From NCBI GenBank assembly GCA_036172665.1, contig CM069871.1, positions 61,254,713 to 61,318,712 on the forward strand: a stretch of 64,000 nucleotides of DNA, in the 5' to 3' direction. Positions 34,290 through 46,705 of the stretch are shown in pieces (position 1 is the first letter of the stretch; the number at the start of each line of letters is the position of its first letter). The notes beneath the pieces were generated by a model, which did not search any database, was not told the DNA's origin, and worked only from the letters and a program-made list of their open reading frames with translations. The position numbers and the translations under genes were made by a program. This stretch comes from Prosopocoilus inquinatus (lineage: Eukaryota; Arthropoda; Insecta; Coleoptera; Lucanidae).

Positions 34290-34960
34290 ATAAATTTTCA
34301 AACACTATTTCATCATCGATCACTATTGAATCATGGACGTTTTTCTGTTGCCTTCAGTTTCCAATCACTATACTTTTCGATCGCTATTTGACCTTACTTA
34401 TCGCTTTCCCGTCAGTGATCTGTCGTTCACTTTCAAATCACTATTCGATACCATGCGTCACTCTACAGTCATTTTTGAATTACTTTTACTCTTGGATCAC
34501 TGTACTGTTACCATTTTATCAACACTTTGTCAATTATGCCGACTTGAGTCAGTTTTTGATCGTTCACGTTGCTCACTGTTCACTATTTGACGCCGCATAA
34601 TTTCTATCTATCACTATTCCATCGTACTGCTCACTCCTGATCACTTTTGAATAATTCATGGTCCTATTTACGATTCACCTTCCTTTCACTTTTCAAACGC
34701 TCGTTAATTTAATCGTCGTTCCTAGACTTTTCATGCGATATTTTTTTGATCACTATGTACTGTTCACTTCGCTTTTGATCACCTGAACGCGCTTACTCTC
34801 CGACGATTTACTTCACTATTTAAATAGCACTTGGTGATGCACGCCGCTTTATGCTGATTACGTTTAATGATTCAGTTCATTTTAGATTCATTACACACTA
34901 TCACAACACTATCGCTATCTTATTGATCACTCCAGTATTTTTTTACCAATGTGGAGAAAC
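34290..34960. repeat. Degenerate TCACTATT-rich minisatellite
   Basis: Dozens of variants of atcactatt/gatcact recur at irregular short spacing (for example near 34318, 34366, 34438, 34495, 34606). The resulting pyrimidine bias makes short open frames that are not genes. Confidence 0.55.
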
Positions 34961-35929
34961 AGAATATTTCAAACTGTCTTGCGGTCTTTAGATGAATTCT
35001 GATTCAGTCGTAGACGAATTTCCTTCTAGTAGAAATTTTTATTATATTAGAGACCCCTCGTCTACGCCACATTGTTAGAAAGCAAAATGAATAGCGTTCG
35101 AGGCGCTCTGCTCTAGCGACATGAAATTTGTAGAGAATCATGCCGTCAGCAACAACCAATCAGAGTAACGGATTAGAAACATTCCCCTTATGCGGGTATA
35201 ATTACGTTTCTCGCTGAAATTAATCAGAAAGGCCAACACTATTCCTGAAAATGTCGAACAAACGCAAGGTTTCTCTCTATACGAGGACTTTGAAAATTTT
35301 TTCCTGTGATGGTTACTTTTCTGGTTACAAGAGTATAACAGAATATTTACTTGTAATCATAACATTTTTCCAAAAACTTACTTAAAGTGGGCCAAAAGTT
35401 AAACATAAAATTGTTAAAATTAATGCTTTTAACACAAATTTTGAGAAAAAAAAAAGGATAAAGTACCCATTTCGTTGATAAAATTTTCTCAATTCTCTGA
35501 CTTTCTCCGGTGAGAGCTTTCCCAATTCTAGCGCTTTAAAGAAGGGGTGGGTCATTAAACGAAGTGAACTAAGGGAAATTAACCCTGCTGGAGTGTTTCC
35601 CAAAACCCCAACAGCGTGCGATGGTTTTCTTGAAGCCCCAGGAGATTCCTGCGTTCAGCGTAGGGAGTAGACAAGAATACAACACAATTGTCTTATAAAT
35701 ATGTTTTAACTTAAGCGTTACAAAGCAAAGGTGGCTCTGTGGAGTTCAAATATACGACACAAACTCATAGTATTCCAAGCAAAACTTAAGTGACCACAAA
35801 TCAACGAAGCGAAGCGATAAGATCTGATCGAACAGGTGAAACTAATTGAAGTCGATTCTTGTCCGATGATATTTCGTCAGTTCAGTACTACATGATTGTA
35901 TTTGATTGTGTATACAAACGAAGATAATT
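34961..35929. other. Intergenic stretch, nothing recognised
   Basis: No conserved open frame. The segment agacccctcgtctacgcc near 35052 is inverted relative to gtagacgaggggttccc near 25003, perhaps ends of one dispersed repeat family. Confidence 0.4.
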
Positions 35930-36018
35930 GATGAACATATAAAATAGCGACATCTTACTATCGCTTTTTTTTTAGGTCAAAAAGCGATAGTAAGATGTCG
36001 CTATTTTATATGTTCATC
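35930..36018 (+). repeat. Perfect 40-bp-arm hairpin
   Basis: Bases 35930-35969 and 35979-36018 are exact reverse complements (starting gatgaacatataaaatagcg), separated by a 9-nt loop, ttttaggtc. It directly abuts a hammerhead-related repeat. Part of the arm (cgacatcttac..tcgcttttt) recurs at 59348, so the hairpin is probably a rearranged terminal part of that repeat family, not a microRNA. Confidence 0.9.
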
Positions 36019-36195
36019 ATTCTTACATCGCAATTGCGAATAAATTGGGCAAGTCGTTTTTGGTCTGCGGTGGGAATGTCGAGCTACGTTTCTGTTGAAG
36101 AAGCCCCAAGCAGGGCTGAAACAGCTGTCCAGAGGCTGCTCGAGGTTCTCACTGCAATCAAAAACGATTTGCACAAAATTTTTCTAAGAAGATAA
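36019..36195 (+). repeat. Hammerhead-associated repeat, copy 2 (mutated core)
   Basis: Order: helix I strand TTTCTG (36089-36094), TTGAAGA (36095-36101), stem-loop AGCCCCAAGCAGGGCT, GAAA, CAGCTGTC, then CAGAGG (36130-36135), then tCACTGCAATCAAAAACGAT. The first core base is T where the hammerhead core needs C. Helix I (with two wobbles) and helix II still pair. Confidence 0.65.
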
Positions 36196-37469
36196 TTGAC
36201 TATGAAAATTTCATAAACAATTTTATTTTACTTATTTTGTAGCACTTTATAGTACTATTTTGATTAACACACAGAACAGTCTGATATTGTAACGTACAAC
36301 CTTGTTACACTCTGTACTCAAAATGTCAAAAAATATCCAATACAACCATGTAGTACTGACCTGATGATTTGTAAGGAAATAGTTTTTAACCCTTAACTGG
36401 ATACCTGGATACCATCAGATTTTCGAAGAACACTCGACGTTTCACTATCGCCTTGATAATTTAAGCTAAACAACGTAAATAACTCTTATTAATCTTCTTC
36501 TAAATATGCATCGCGTCGTACCGGTACTGTTTACCAATAAATTAACTATTAGTAAAGCAAAGTATATGCTTTACAGGTTAGGTGCAGTTGTTGTTCTGTC
36601 AGCCGGGGTCGAGGTTTCGACGTATAGGGGTCGCTCAATGACCGCGCGGATCACGGAGTTCGATGTGTATTCACAGCTGCCCTTCAGCTTCGGCAGCGAA
36701 CGATTGCCCCTTATGGATGATTCACTCAGTACGAGAGAAAGAATAATTAATCCGGCAGAAAAGGATCTAATAAAACCCCAATTAAAAGTAACTCCCATTA
36801 AAAGTAGCTTTCATCAAAAAACAGTAGTTCTGCTTTAATTAAACAGTCCGCTGGTTAAAAAGCCATCAGCTTTTTACAGGACACGACGAATCGATCTAGA
36901 AAAACTGCATTAATCGGATCATGCAATAAACTCAATCCAAATCTACGAAGAAATACAACATACATAACCAGCTTCGGACGTGTCGGTATCGATAATAGGG
37001 AGAAGATGGTTCATCAAAGCGCGTTTCCGCCTTCTTCCCCATTGCTTAATCATACAAAAAATGGCACAATCAGTCAGAAAAAAGTGACGTCAGAATATTT
37101 GAAGCAAAAGACGAAGAAGAAGTCAGCATTTTAAACGGTGCTCTAAGATCATTTCCGATGACTAGAACGACGTCGTCATGTTTGTATGAAACGGAAACCA
37201 ACGCGGCGGCCGCGGAGGCACTGTTGCCTAAATTGTGCCGATGGACTTTGACTGTAACAGTACTTTCTGAGAGCGCGAGTTTCATAAACAACGGTTTTAG
37301 TCATTTTAAGAACGACCAAAAATACTGACACAAAGATATTATAAATAAACGTATTTTATAAAATGAAGTAATTAAATCTTACTAATCGTTTTAATATCTC
37401 GCGTGACTGTTTTCTAAAATAATAACTTTCATTTAATACAATAACGGTTAGCAAACTATAAAATTCATT
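36196..37469. other. Intergenic, with an unassigned GC-richer open frame
   Basis: A + strand open frame of 110 codons (36506-36838) and a - strand frame of 73 codons (37291-37070) are GC-richer than their surroundings. Neither shows a domain or paired splice sites that I can defend. I do not call either as a gene. Confidence 0.35.
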
Positions 37470-37475
37470 TTTATT
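37470..37475 (-). terminator. Possible poly(A) signal of the eIF2B-alpha gene
   Basis: AATAAA on the - strand about 130 bp after the stop codon at 37602. Confidence 0.4.
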
Positions 37476-37601
37476 TCATCCTGATGTTCTATGTAGTTTT
37501 TGGGTAGGTCATCGAAGGAGCTAAGTTCACGTGAGATAAACTCAATATAGGAAATAAAATACTAAATAATAATAATATAGAATATCTTACTTCTTCAATA
37601 T

Positions 37602-40600
37602 TTACAAGTACAAATTAATAAGTTCATCACTAACTGCAGACGGTGTAAGTATCCCAAGATCAGTAAATAATAGCGTTATGTAAGTTGGCGGGGTGTAGTC
37701 AACGAGAGGATGTTCGTTCCTTAAATCCTTCTTCCTCATACTCTTTGTATACTGAAAGAGATATGTATGTATATGTATTAATTAAAGCTGCGATGACTGA
37801 AACAACACAAATTGTACCTTATATTCATCTGGAAGGTCACCTTGGTTTAAAGGAAACAACCGGGTAAACTTGAAGCTCTCTGTCAGGACGTAGAAAGGCT
37901 TTTTCATTTCCTTTGCACACAAACCTACTGTGTAAGTTCCAACCTAAACTTACAAGCAATTAGATTAATGGACGGTTACTTAAGAATGAAATGCCTTGTC
38001 GAATTACTTTGTTGATGATGCCACCACTTTCCACAACACCCTCGGCACCGACCATAACGAAATCGACTTGTTCCATGACGTACCCGACGGCCGAATCCAA
38101 GATGAGCGTGTATGGTATACCTTCAGCCTTCAATTCCTTAGCAATTCTTTCACTTCAAAGTTATTAAGTCAATTCAGGACAAAATGGTTCCAACAATAGG
38201 TACTTACCCGCTGTTATCGGGAGCCGATTTTGTGACGAAGACGTGAAATTTTTTCTTTTGTTTGGCCGCCTCTTTCAGTGTTTGTAAGACAACTCTGGAC
38301 CTCGAGTGAATCAAAACCCTCTGCAGTGAAAAAAAAAACGTAATTTTCAGGAAGCGTCATGGACAAGAGAACTAACCGAGCCATCCACTATGAAGGGTGT
38401 AGCTAATTTAACGATTTTTCCTCTGGACTGATTCAGCTTCTTCAGAAACAGCCGGCCCCTGTCTAACATGATTTGCTTGCACTCTTCGAATGTCTTAAAT
38501 AGAGTGCAAGTTGAGTTGCTGATTAATATAAGTGCAATAGGCGTGTTTTGAAAGAGAATGAAGTTTAGAATTATGTATTAGGTACAGTCGTCCGCAACTA
38601 ACATGCACCTTCTTAACTTAAAAAAAAATCATTAATTAAATTTAAGCAAAATCGTAAGCCTCTCTGGGTTAAGCTATGTACATGAAAGAGATTCCTCCTA
38701 TTACTCTCCATTTTAAAAAAAGAAATATCGGTTTCAAATAAATTAATTACATCCATTAAATAATTTAGTAGTACTGTTGAAAAGAAACGTACGTAACTAA
38801 AATTAAAAACATTTAATATCAGATAGATTAATTAATGTCGGGGGTTGAACTATTAGTGATCGACTAGCTATTATGTTAGAAGACAGAACTTTTAATACGA
38901 ACGTTAACTCTGAAGAATTATTTAAAATCGGATTAAAATAGTCTTCTCTTTTGACGGCGAAGTACAGTACATAAAACAAAAGATCACAACTGAGAAGAAA
39001 AATAATTAAAAACAACAAAATATAAAAAATTTAATTGATAAAAATAAACAAAAATATAAAAGGATTAAATGAATTTTTAAAAAGCAAATGTACCACGATA
39101 TTAAAATGAAAATTGACGAAATTTTTGCAAATAAAACACACCTATAGGAAACAAAAGAGTACTGTAAAAATGAGCCAATAAAGTGCAAAAACTGATACTA
39201 TTAAAAAGAAGAAAATTGCAAAATAACATTTAACAAAACAAAAGAACGGTTACCCAAAAAACATATACATTAAGAAACGGCGATTCCCCGGCCGAAAACT
39301 GGCAGGGAACAAGCGAAATGAATTAAACGAGCGGCGAATAAAATACAAAAACATCAATTCATTAAAACGAAAAAACAAAGAGAAAGGAAAAAATATGAAA
39401 CGAACAAAAAACAAAAGAAATCACATTGTATATTTTTTTCTTTGCACCGATTCTGCGATGTTAAATTTTTGGTTTATATTAGATGTAAATTTTATTTAGG
39501 TGAAGACAACAACAAAAGTAGCCCAAATTAGGCACCCACACCAAATAAGCTTAAAATGTAGAAATGGAGAAATTTCGCCCAATCTGGCAACCCTGGTTGT
39601 TGCCCACCCATAGTAAATCATCACGAGCCGCCACTGGAAAAGGCAGATATTAAAAAAAGAATAAAAGGTTCCCAAACTTTTTTTATTATCGACCCCTTAG
39701 AAAAGAAAAGAAAGATTTCATCGACCTCCACCTTGCCCTACTTAAAGCTTAAACAGAAGGTCCAGAAGGTTGCGAAGTTGAACTTCTGTTAAGAGCTCCT
39801 TATTTGATTATAATAAATGAGTCAAACATTTTTAAATAATAATGAAAATTAACAATTGATAAAAAATTTCAAAAACGTACTTGATTGCAATGAATTGTAT
39901 TAAAAGTCATCTTTGAGCCAAATAGGAAATTAATTTAGTTTCTCAGCGAAATTGTTGATTATTATATAAGTTCGTACTGTTGCTAGTCCAGGTTGGTGAA
40001 ACATCTATTATATATATTTCAGCAAAAGAATCCCGTCAGTGTCAAATTGAAAATATTACCTAACCTTGTTTGCTTATTTTCAATGTCAAATTCAAGTGTT
40101 GGCGCCAAACTGCACTTCTATTCTTTCTTATGATTCGCTGAAGTACATTTTTGCTGAAATATGGGCGAACCAATTAAAAATGTCGCCTTTCTGCCAGACT
40201 TTAACTAGAAGGTCTCTAATATTCAACTGCTGTTGGAAGCGCCATCTATCATCTCGAAATGAAAACTCATTTAATCGAATATCGAAAATACTCTTTCGTC
40301 TATATTATATTCTTAGTGTGAAAACGTTTTTGTTTTTCGAATTAAATTGAAAATATAAAATCTCCGCACGTAAGGGAAGAGAGGGACTTTAAGGGAAGAG
40401 ACCTTCAAAGCACCAGCGTTCTTGAAATTCGATTAACGCAACTTTCTTTTGAAACAAAAGAAGAGAAACGAGGGAAGAGACGAGGCTCTGAGTAATATGC
40501 TGAGAGCATTCAGTCTTAACTTTAAAGTTCCTTGAAATAATTTCAAAGACGGTGCCGAAATTATTTAAAGCCGTTTAAAATTTGAATAAGTTACCTCTCA

Positions 40601-43243
40601 CTTTTGGCCAAGAGATGGTGTTCTAATTAATTCCTTCACACCTTGATTTTAGACTTAACTTAATTATGAAATTAAATTGGAAAAGCTTGGGGTTTAGAAT
40701 GGTAGTGAAGAAAAAAAAATATTGTGAAGTTAATGGACGGGGTTTTACTGATGAATTGTAACAAATACCCTGCCTACTTGACCTGTGTTTCTACTGACTT
40801 AACGTGAGCAAGCCTTAAGGCTAGTCTGACCCACCTAAAACAACTGTTTGTCCTTTTTTTTTTCGGTATTAAACTGAACTTTTTGTTAATATGTAATCTT
40901 CTGGTAGTGTGCATATTAGGCGCAAATTTCAAAGTGGAGGCAGAGTTCGACCAACCTTAAGAGCCGTTTTACATCTATCAAAATATGTTACAATTTCTTG
41001 CGCAAAAAGACAAAACAAGTACCGACTCCACCAATCAACGTTAACTGTGGTAGCCTGTCTCTTTACCTTTGTACAAGACTTTGAATAAATTCCGAAAGAT
41101 GTAAAACGACTCTAAAAAATAAATAAGAAGGATTAGACCAAGGAATACAGACTCAGAAAAACTTCGTAGTCATCTGAAAGGAAAAGAGATGATAAGAAAG
41201 TATGTTTGTAGCTTCAATTTTTGTCCAAAATTTCAGTTTTGAACTTATGGTGATTACACCCCCGTTTGTAAATAAAAATAAAACTTTAAAATCTGAAAAA
41301 GATCATGAGTAAATCTGAAAAAAAATTCAAATTTAATGTTTCTCTTGTACATACGTATCGTTTTAGTTTCGAATTAAAATAATAATTGTTAAAAATAAAT
41401 ATGTAAGTGTTTATCTGTTTTAAACATGCCATATTAATCACGTTTACGTATTAACAATTTCAGAAAAATAATGCTAAAATACAATAAAATGCAACGTCAC
41501 ATTAAATTAAGTGAGTGATATTTGACTAACATTGTTTTTTTTTTAAACAATGAGTTGAAGTTATGAATGAATATGCTTACATTTAAACCTCATTTACTCG
41601 AAAACGATGCGGTTTATCGAAATGCAACAAGAGTACCTTTTTTGTGCCAGATAGTTTAAGAAATATTTTCGTCACAAAATTTAAACGAAATATATAAAAA
41701 CTGAAAAATTAGAGAGCAAATACTGAAAGTCACCCCCTCAAACTACCCCTGAAGAAGGAGGGAGGATCCAACACATATGTTGTTAACGCGCAGATAGGTC
41801 CCTTATGCTTGAGTTTAAAATATCACTTGGATAACTTAAAGGATCCAGAAGATATTGACAAGAAACAAAACTTTTCACTCCTCTTTCAGGGCTTATAACT
41901 CCCTTATTATTCACTTTTGGAAGAAAGTTTATACAAAAAGGTGGCCTAATTTTTCTATTCACCCTATAAAGATTTCTTTATCTTGAGTGTTTTATATTTC
42001 TACTGACGATGCACTTTTGCGAAACCGGTCTAGAAAGAAAATAAAAAAATATACAAAATGTAGTTGAAGACTTGATTATTAATAACTGCAAATATCATGG
42101 AGAACATATCTAATAAATTTATTTATTTTTTTAATTTTCACCTGTAATAATGGAGAAAAATATTGAATTACTTATCATATAATATCATACCAAAAAAAAT
42201 ATTGAATTACTTTTAAAAACCCTAAACAATTAATTTCAATAACACATCTGACTGTTTAAAAAATAATAAATAAGGATTTTTCCAAAAAAAAAAAGGAAAT
42301 TGTATAGGCAGCCCAATATACGCACTCGTTTGTATAATTGCCTATACTGAAGACCTAAGAACATTTTCCTTTGTTAAAAAATGTGAAAACTAATTTAGGA
42401 TTCATCAAGATTAGGCAATTTACCTATTTTTTAAATATTGAAAACAATTTTCCACTTTCTTTCTTATTTCAGAAGAGAAATTTGCACTTTTAGCACTTGT
42501 ACAAAAGTTACTAATTTAAGAAGTAGTTTACATTAAAGCAGAAAATTATGAAGTTACTTTGATAATGGCTATTAAAAGTAAATAATAGGTTCTATTGATA
42601 TATGAACAAATTAGAACCAGCATTTACTAAAATCCAAAACCAAACCCACACGATTAAAAATGCAATGATTCAGAACATGTGATCTAATCTTTCATAATTT
42701 AAAAAAAATTCAACATGAAGCTTTTGCATTCCTCTGGAACATTATGAATCCCTTACAATGTCACCATCAAACACAATTTTTTCTTCTTTTTAAATCTTCA
42801 TGGTCTACCCTGAATCATTCTAATTTCGATCACGTATTACTTTCTTACATTTGTATCGAGCCTGGCCAATGTGATGAACCTCAAGAACAGCTCACAACCA
42901 GAATTAATGGCAGTCACCGGATAATCCGTGTTCCTCATAAGGTCAATACCAATTTTCAGGTTTTCATCGAGACCTTGCACAGTTTCAGCTAAAACCTTGC
43001 ATATGAACCACATTCACACGCAGGAATAAGAATAACATACGTACATTTATAATGTTGAATAATTTCCATGAGAGTGCGGATAGCTGCAATTCCCGCTGAA
43101 ACATCTTCCTCCTCTTTGAGTATGTTACAGAAATACTGTTCGATATCTGAAGTACAAAGTAAAATCAAACACCACACAAATTAAGATTATGTATTCGAAC
43201 GATGAGCTTGCGAGTGATATTATTTACCTTTTCTTTCCATCAT
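37602..43243 (-). CDS. eIF2Balpha: Translation initiation factor eIF2B, alpha subunit
   Basis: eIF2B is the guanine-nucleotide exchange factor for eIF2; the alpha subunit belongs to its regulatory part, which senses phosphorylated eIF2. Coding exons on the - strand: 43243-43228, 43146-43045, 42988-42849, 38493-38377, 38320-38208, 38152-38008, 37943-37818 and 37751-37602. All introns are GT-AG with matching phases, giving 302 aa (human about 305). Family blocks in order: [114 protein letters not shown] and [20 protein letters not shown]. It ends ELINLYL. The N-terminal part is helical and the C-terminal part is the IF-2B Rossmann-like fold. Intron 3 is 4.4 kb and holds a stray tandem-repeat unit. 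The start is the first of two adjacent ATGs. Confidence 0.96.
38494..41569. other. Intron 3 of eIF2B-alpha, left part
   Basis: AT-rich noncoding DNA. ggttcccaaactttt near 39668 resembles a non-autonomous hAT end. tagcctgtctctt at about 41052 is inverted relative to 47766 (agacaggctaccaca). Nothing else is recognised. Confidence 0.45.
41570..42590 (+). repeat. Partial unit of the 48.2-52.1 kb tandem repeat
   Basis: Matches about 48890-49930 of the array throughout: acatttaaacct, the ggagggaggatccaaca block, the hammerhead-like segment, agcccaatatacgcactcg and gataatggctattaaaag. The part of the unit carrying the CAGGGTGATTC end is absent. It lies inside eIF2B-alpha intron 3. Confidence 0.85.
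41997..42036 (+). ncRNA. Hammerhead-ribozyme-like motif, class 2, copy a
   Basis: TTTCTA (41997-42002) and TAGAAA (42031-42036) form a perfect 6-bp helix I. Between them are CTGACGA, an extra T, the small stem GCA-CTTT-TGC, GAAA, and CCGGTC with cleavage expected after the C at 42030. The order and core letters fit a hammerhead. The extra T between CTGACGA and helix II departs from the consensus, and helix III is only A-U plus C-G, so self-cleavage is uncertain. Confidence 0.45.
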
Positions 43244-45637
43244 TATCTCGTTATAATAAGCAAGCACTAAAAATGTGGATTCAATTAATTAATATTAACG
43301 TTTGATTTCATCAGCCGAATCTAACCTAATAACGCATTACAGGAAACTGTAGGAAAATCGCGTGTTTCTTGGATTTTGTCATAGATGGGGCAACCGCGGT
43401 TAAGTGCGATGAATAAGCAGATGTTGGTTGGTCAAGCAGAACTCATATGTCATCAGTTACTTCACGTTTACAGCAGTTGTGTAGTTTGCAGTTTAGAAAA
43501 TTATTTAGACGTTGTTCAGCAACATTATTCAGTTGTGCTTCTGTTTAATCCTCATTTCTGTAAGTACTACTTTTAATTGTGCTCGTCGTTTCGCAGCCGT
43601 CGCCCCCGTTGAACGCGTGAGAGCTAAAACGGGGCGAAAAAATTCATTTTGTTCTGGGCTATAGTGCCTGTGTCGCCATTTTCTTGACGTAAAGATACTT
43701 TATTTTCCACCCAGATTAATTGATTTTATTGGCACGTATTTGTAATTTGCCAGGATCGAGTTGGCTAAATTAAGATTGCGATGGGGTATAGAAATCAAAT
43801 AGGCCTTCTGCAGGATATCATCTGTGATTCGTGATGCACCTGTCACTGCGATTATTGTAAACCAATTATTCAATTATTGCTCCTTTTTTGTTTTGTCGTT
43901 GTATGTACAAAATAATAATTGATTCGAATTTTGTCGAAAGTGACGCAAATCAATATTTATTACACCTGACGATTACGCTTTTGTGATTTTATACTCATTA
44001 GATGGGATTGTAAACGCGAATGTTTTTGCATTAATTGTCTGGTTAATTAGATTGATTGTATCTCGTTATCGTGTGTGTTAATTAAGTTGGCAATAGAAAG
44101 CGGGAAGTTCGAATCGACAGAGTCCGACAGTGTCTGTGTTACCAAGGGACGCAATTGTTTTTTGGAAACGTCACTGTCAAAAAAAATCACTGTTTGGCCT
44201 CCGTGTTAAAAAAAAAATTGTTTGCAGATGTGGTGTTTATTGTGTCGCCGGCCGTACCATGAATATTGGTGGTCGTAGTTGTTATTGTGCGGTGAGCCAA
44301 AACCTATATATTTTTAAAAAAAATTTTTCCCAGGATACTACAACCTCAGTTGACAAACAAATACCTAACCATAGATCAGAAACTTTCTGCGTTCTCGTGT
44401 TTAGGCATTTTAAGAGCAACAATTTGATATAATAAACATTGTGGTGAGAATCTCCAAACATTTTCAAACCTGTAATACGTCGTTCCGTTGCAAAACACAC
44501 GCAAACAAACGCATTAATTTCAGGAAGTTTCCCATGCGATGAGTAAGCAAGGAATTACAGAACAACAGATTAAGATGATTTCATTTTATTTTCGCGCACT
44601 GTATTTTCTTACACCGTTGATTCATATTTTCTGATTGGTCACGTGATATGATGTCCCGAATGACATTTACCGTTAGTTACCGTCTTTGTTTCGCATTAAG
44701 ATAACGTCAGGCGCTATGAAAATATGGCCTTTGAAATTGTGTACACTTAAAATTATTGCTCATTATTATTTCAGAATAGGTAGATATATGTATCTATTGC
44801 GTTGTGCAAATTGTGATTTTCGACTTGGAAATGTCACAATGTCAGGTAGTTTGTGCGTTCGTGTTTGAAGGAAATTACATGGAGGTTTACATGCACGCTA
44901 TTGTATTTTTCGTCTTGTTGGTAAACCTGCATAGGTTGAAATTAGTGATTTAAGAAATGAGCCACCAAAAAGTGTCGATCTTGAGAGGTTGCGAACTGTA
45001 AAAATGTACTGTCGCGAGCAATAAATATTTTGGACGTCATATCAACTGTCAAAATTTGATACGTAATTTGAATTATTTTTAAAAATACGGAAATATTATC
45101 TTAATTTTGGATACTGGGTCATAATGTCTAAAAAATTTAGTTTACCTTTAATCATATCTACAACAATCTATTTTTATTTTTTTTTGATAAAATACAGGTG
45201 TTTCAACAATGCGTTTTCGGGCTATATCTCGATGACTACTGATGATATAAAAAGAGTTTCAAAACATTTTTGTTTTGGAATTTAGAGGTCCACAACATAA
45301 AATTATTTTCATTTATACAAGGTGAATTATAACAGGGGTGTTGGATGTAACTTTTTTATTTCAAATGGCACATGCTGTAAGTAATGTTAAATTTGAGCGG
45401 CCTGTAAAATTCTGTTTAACTGTTTTGGAAATATTTAACAATTTATCTCAAAACTAGGTTATCGAGATAATGCCCGAGAACGCACTGTTCGGATACTCTA
45501 TGTAGGATATTTATTTAAATTTTTTTATTTGTAGAATTGAAACTGATGTTTTCATTGACTTTGGCGGCCAAATTTTTATGCTCGCAACTGTACCGAGTTA
45601 ATAACTTTAATAATGTGATATGATGTCAAATTTTATA
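43244..45637. other. Region upstream of eIF2B-alpha, no gene assigned
   Basis: It should contain the eIF2B-alpha promoter. A GC-richer patch at 43596-43640 and a segment bounded by tttgcag (ending 44227) and a gtgagc donor (from about 44292) could be noncoding exons. No coding potential is recognised. Confidence 0.35.
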
Positions 45638-46705
45638 CCGGGTGTCCCGCGCCATGTGCTCACCCTTCTAGAATCTTTATTCATTAATCGATTAACCTGA
45701 ATTTTGGAGACAATAAATTAAACAAAATATGGAATTTTTCGACATACTGCCAGTCGTCATAAGACTTCCGGTTCGACCGGAAGTGATATCAACTTTCTTA
45801 TTTTAAATGGAACACCCTATATATTTTTACATATTTGAAATTTACGGATCATTTTGAGTCCTAATACGTATCAATTGTTAATTTTGGTTTCCATGACAAC
45901 GAAAAAAAAAAATTTTTATTTTTCAATCTAGAAAGCTATGAATTGCATTTTTTTCGATCTAATGCGATCAAGTGTTTCGCGAAAATCACTCCTTTGACGA
46001 TATTTTGGTTTTTAACATTTTTACAGCATTTGAAATTTTCATTAGGTTTTAACTCATTTTTTTTTTAAATAGAACCTCATATGTTTCTTAGCTTACTTCA
46101 GCAGAACATTTTCTGAGTACGCTGATACCAAATACGTCATATTTTCTTTGAAAATATTTTAAAATAGAGCTCTCATTGAAATTTTACACTTCCTTTATTT
46201 CAAATAACTTTCCAAGAAAATATGATGTATTTGGTATCAACGTACTCAGAAAGAAATGTTCTGTTGAACTAAGCTAAGAAACATATGAGTTTCTATAAAA
46301 AAAATGAGTTACGACCTAATGAAAATTTCAAATGCTGTAAAAATGTTAAAAAGTAAAATACCATCAAATAAATGATTTTCTCGAAACACTTGATCGCATT
46401 AGAACGAAAAAAATACGATTCATTGTTTTCTAGATTGAAAAACAAAAAAGTTCTTTTTTTTTTCGTTGTCATGGAAACCAAAATTCTCAATTGATTCGTA
46501 TTCGGACTCATAATGATCCGTAAATTTTAAATATGTAAAAATATATAGGCCATTTAAAATAAGAGAATAGATATTACTTCCGGCGACTGGCAGAATATCG
46601 GAAAATTCTATTTTTTGTTTAATTTATTGTCTCCAAAATTCAAATAAATCATCGATTAATAAATAAAGCTTCTGGAAGGGTGAACACATGGCGCGGGACA
46701 CCCGG
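45638..46705. mobile_element. TA-flanked near-perfect palindrome with CCGGGTGTCCC ends
   Basis: The left end CCGGGTGTCCCGCGCCATGTG and right end GGCGCGGGACACCCGG are inverted, each flanked by TA. Arms run about 45638-46143 and 46217-46705 with few mismatches and a spacer of about 70 bp. It contains no coding sequence. The ends resemble those of the 3732-5379 element. Confidence 0.8.

Noticed and set aside
35930..36018. MicroRNA precursor
   Set aside because: Perfect 40-bp pairing and homology of the arm to a dispersed repeat fit a transposon inversion better than a microRNA gene.
44105..44125. gttcgaatc resembling a tRNA B box
   Set aside because: No A box or acceptor stem at the right spacing upstream or downstream.
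45765..45790. ggttcgacc resembling a tRNA B box
   Set aside because: It is part of a short palindrome (cttccggttcgaccggaag) inside the foldback; no A box or cloverleaf can be formed.
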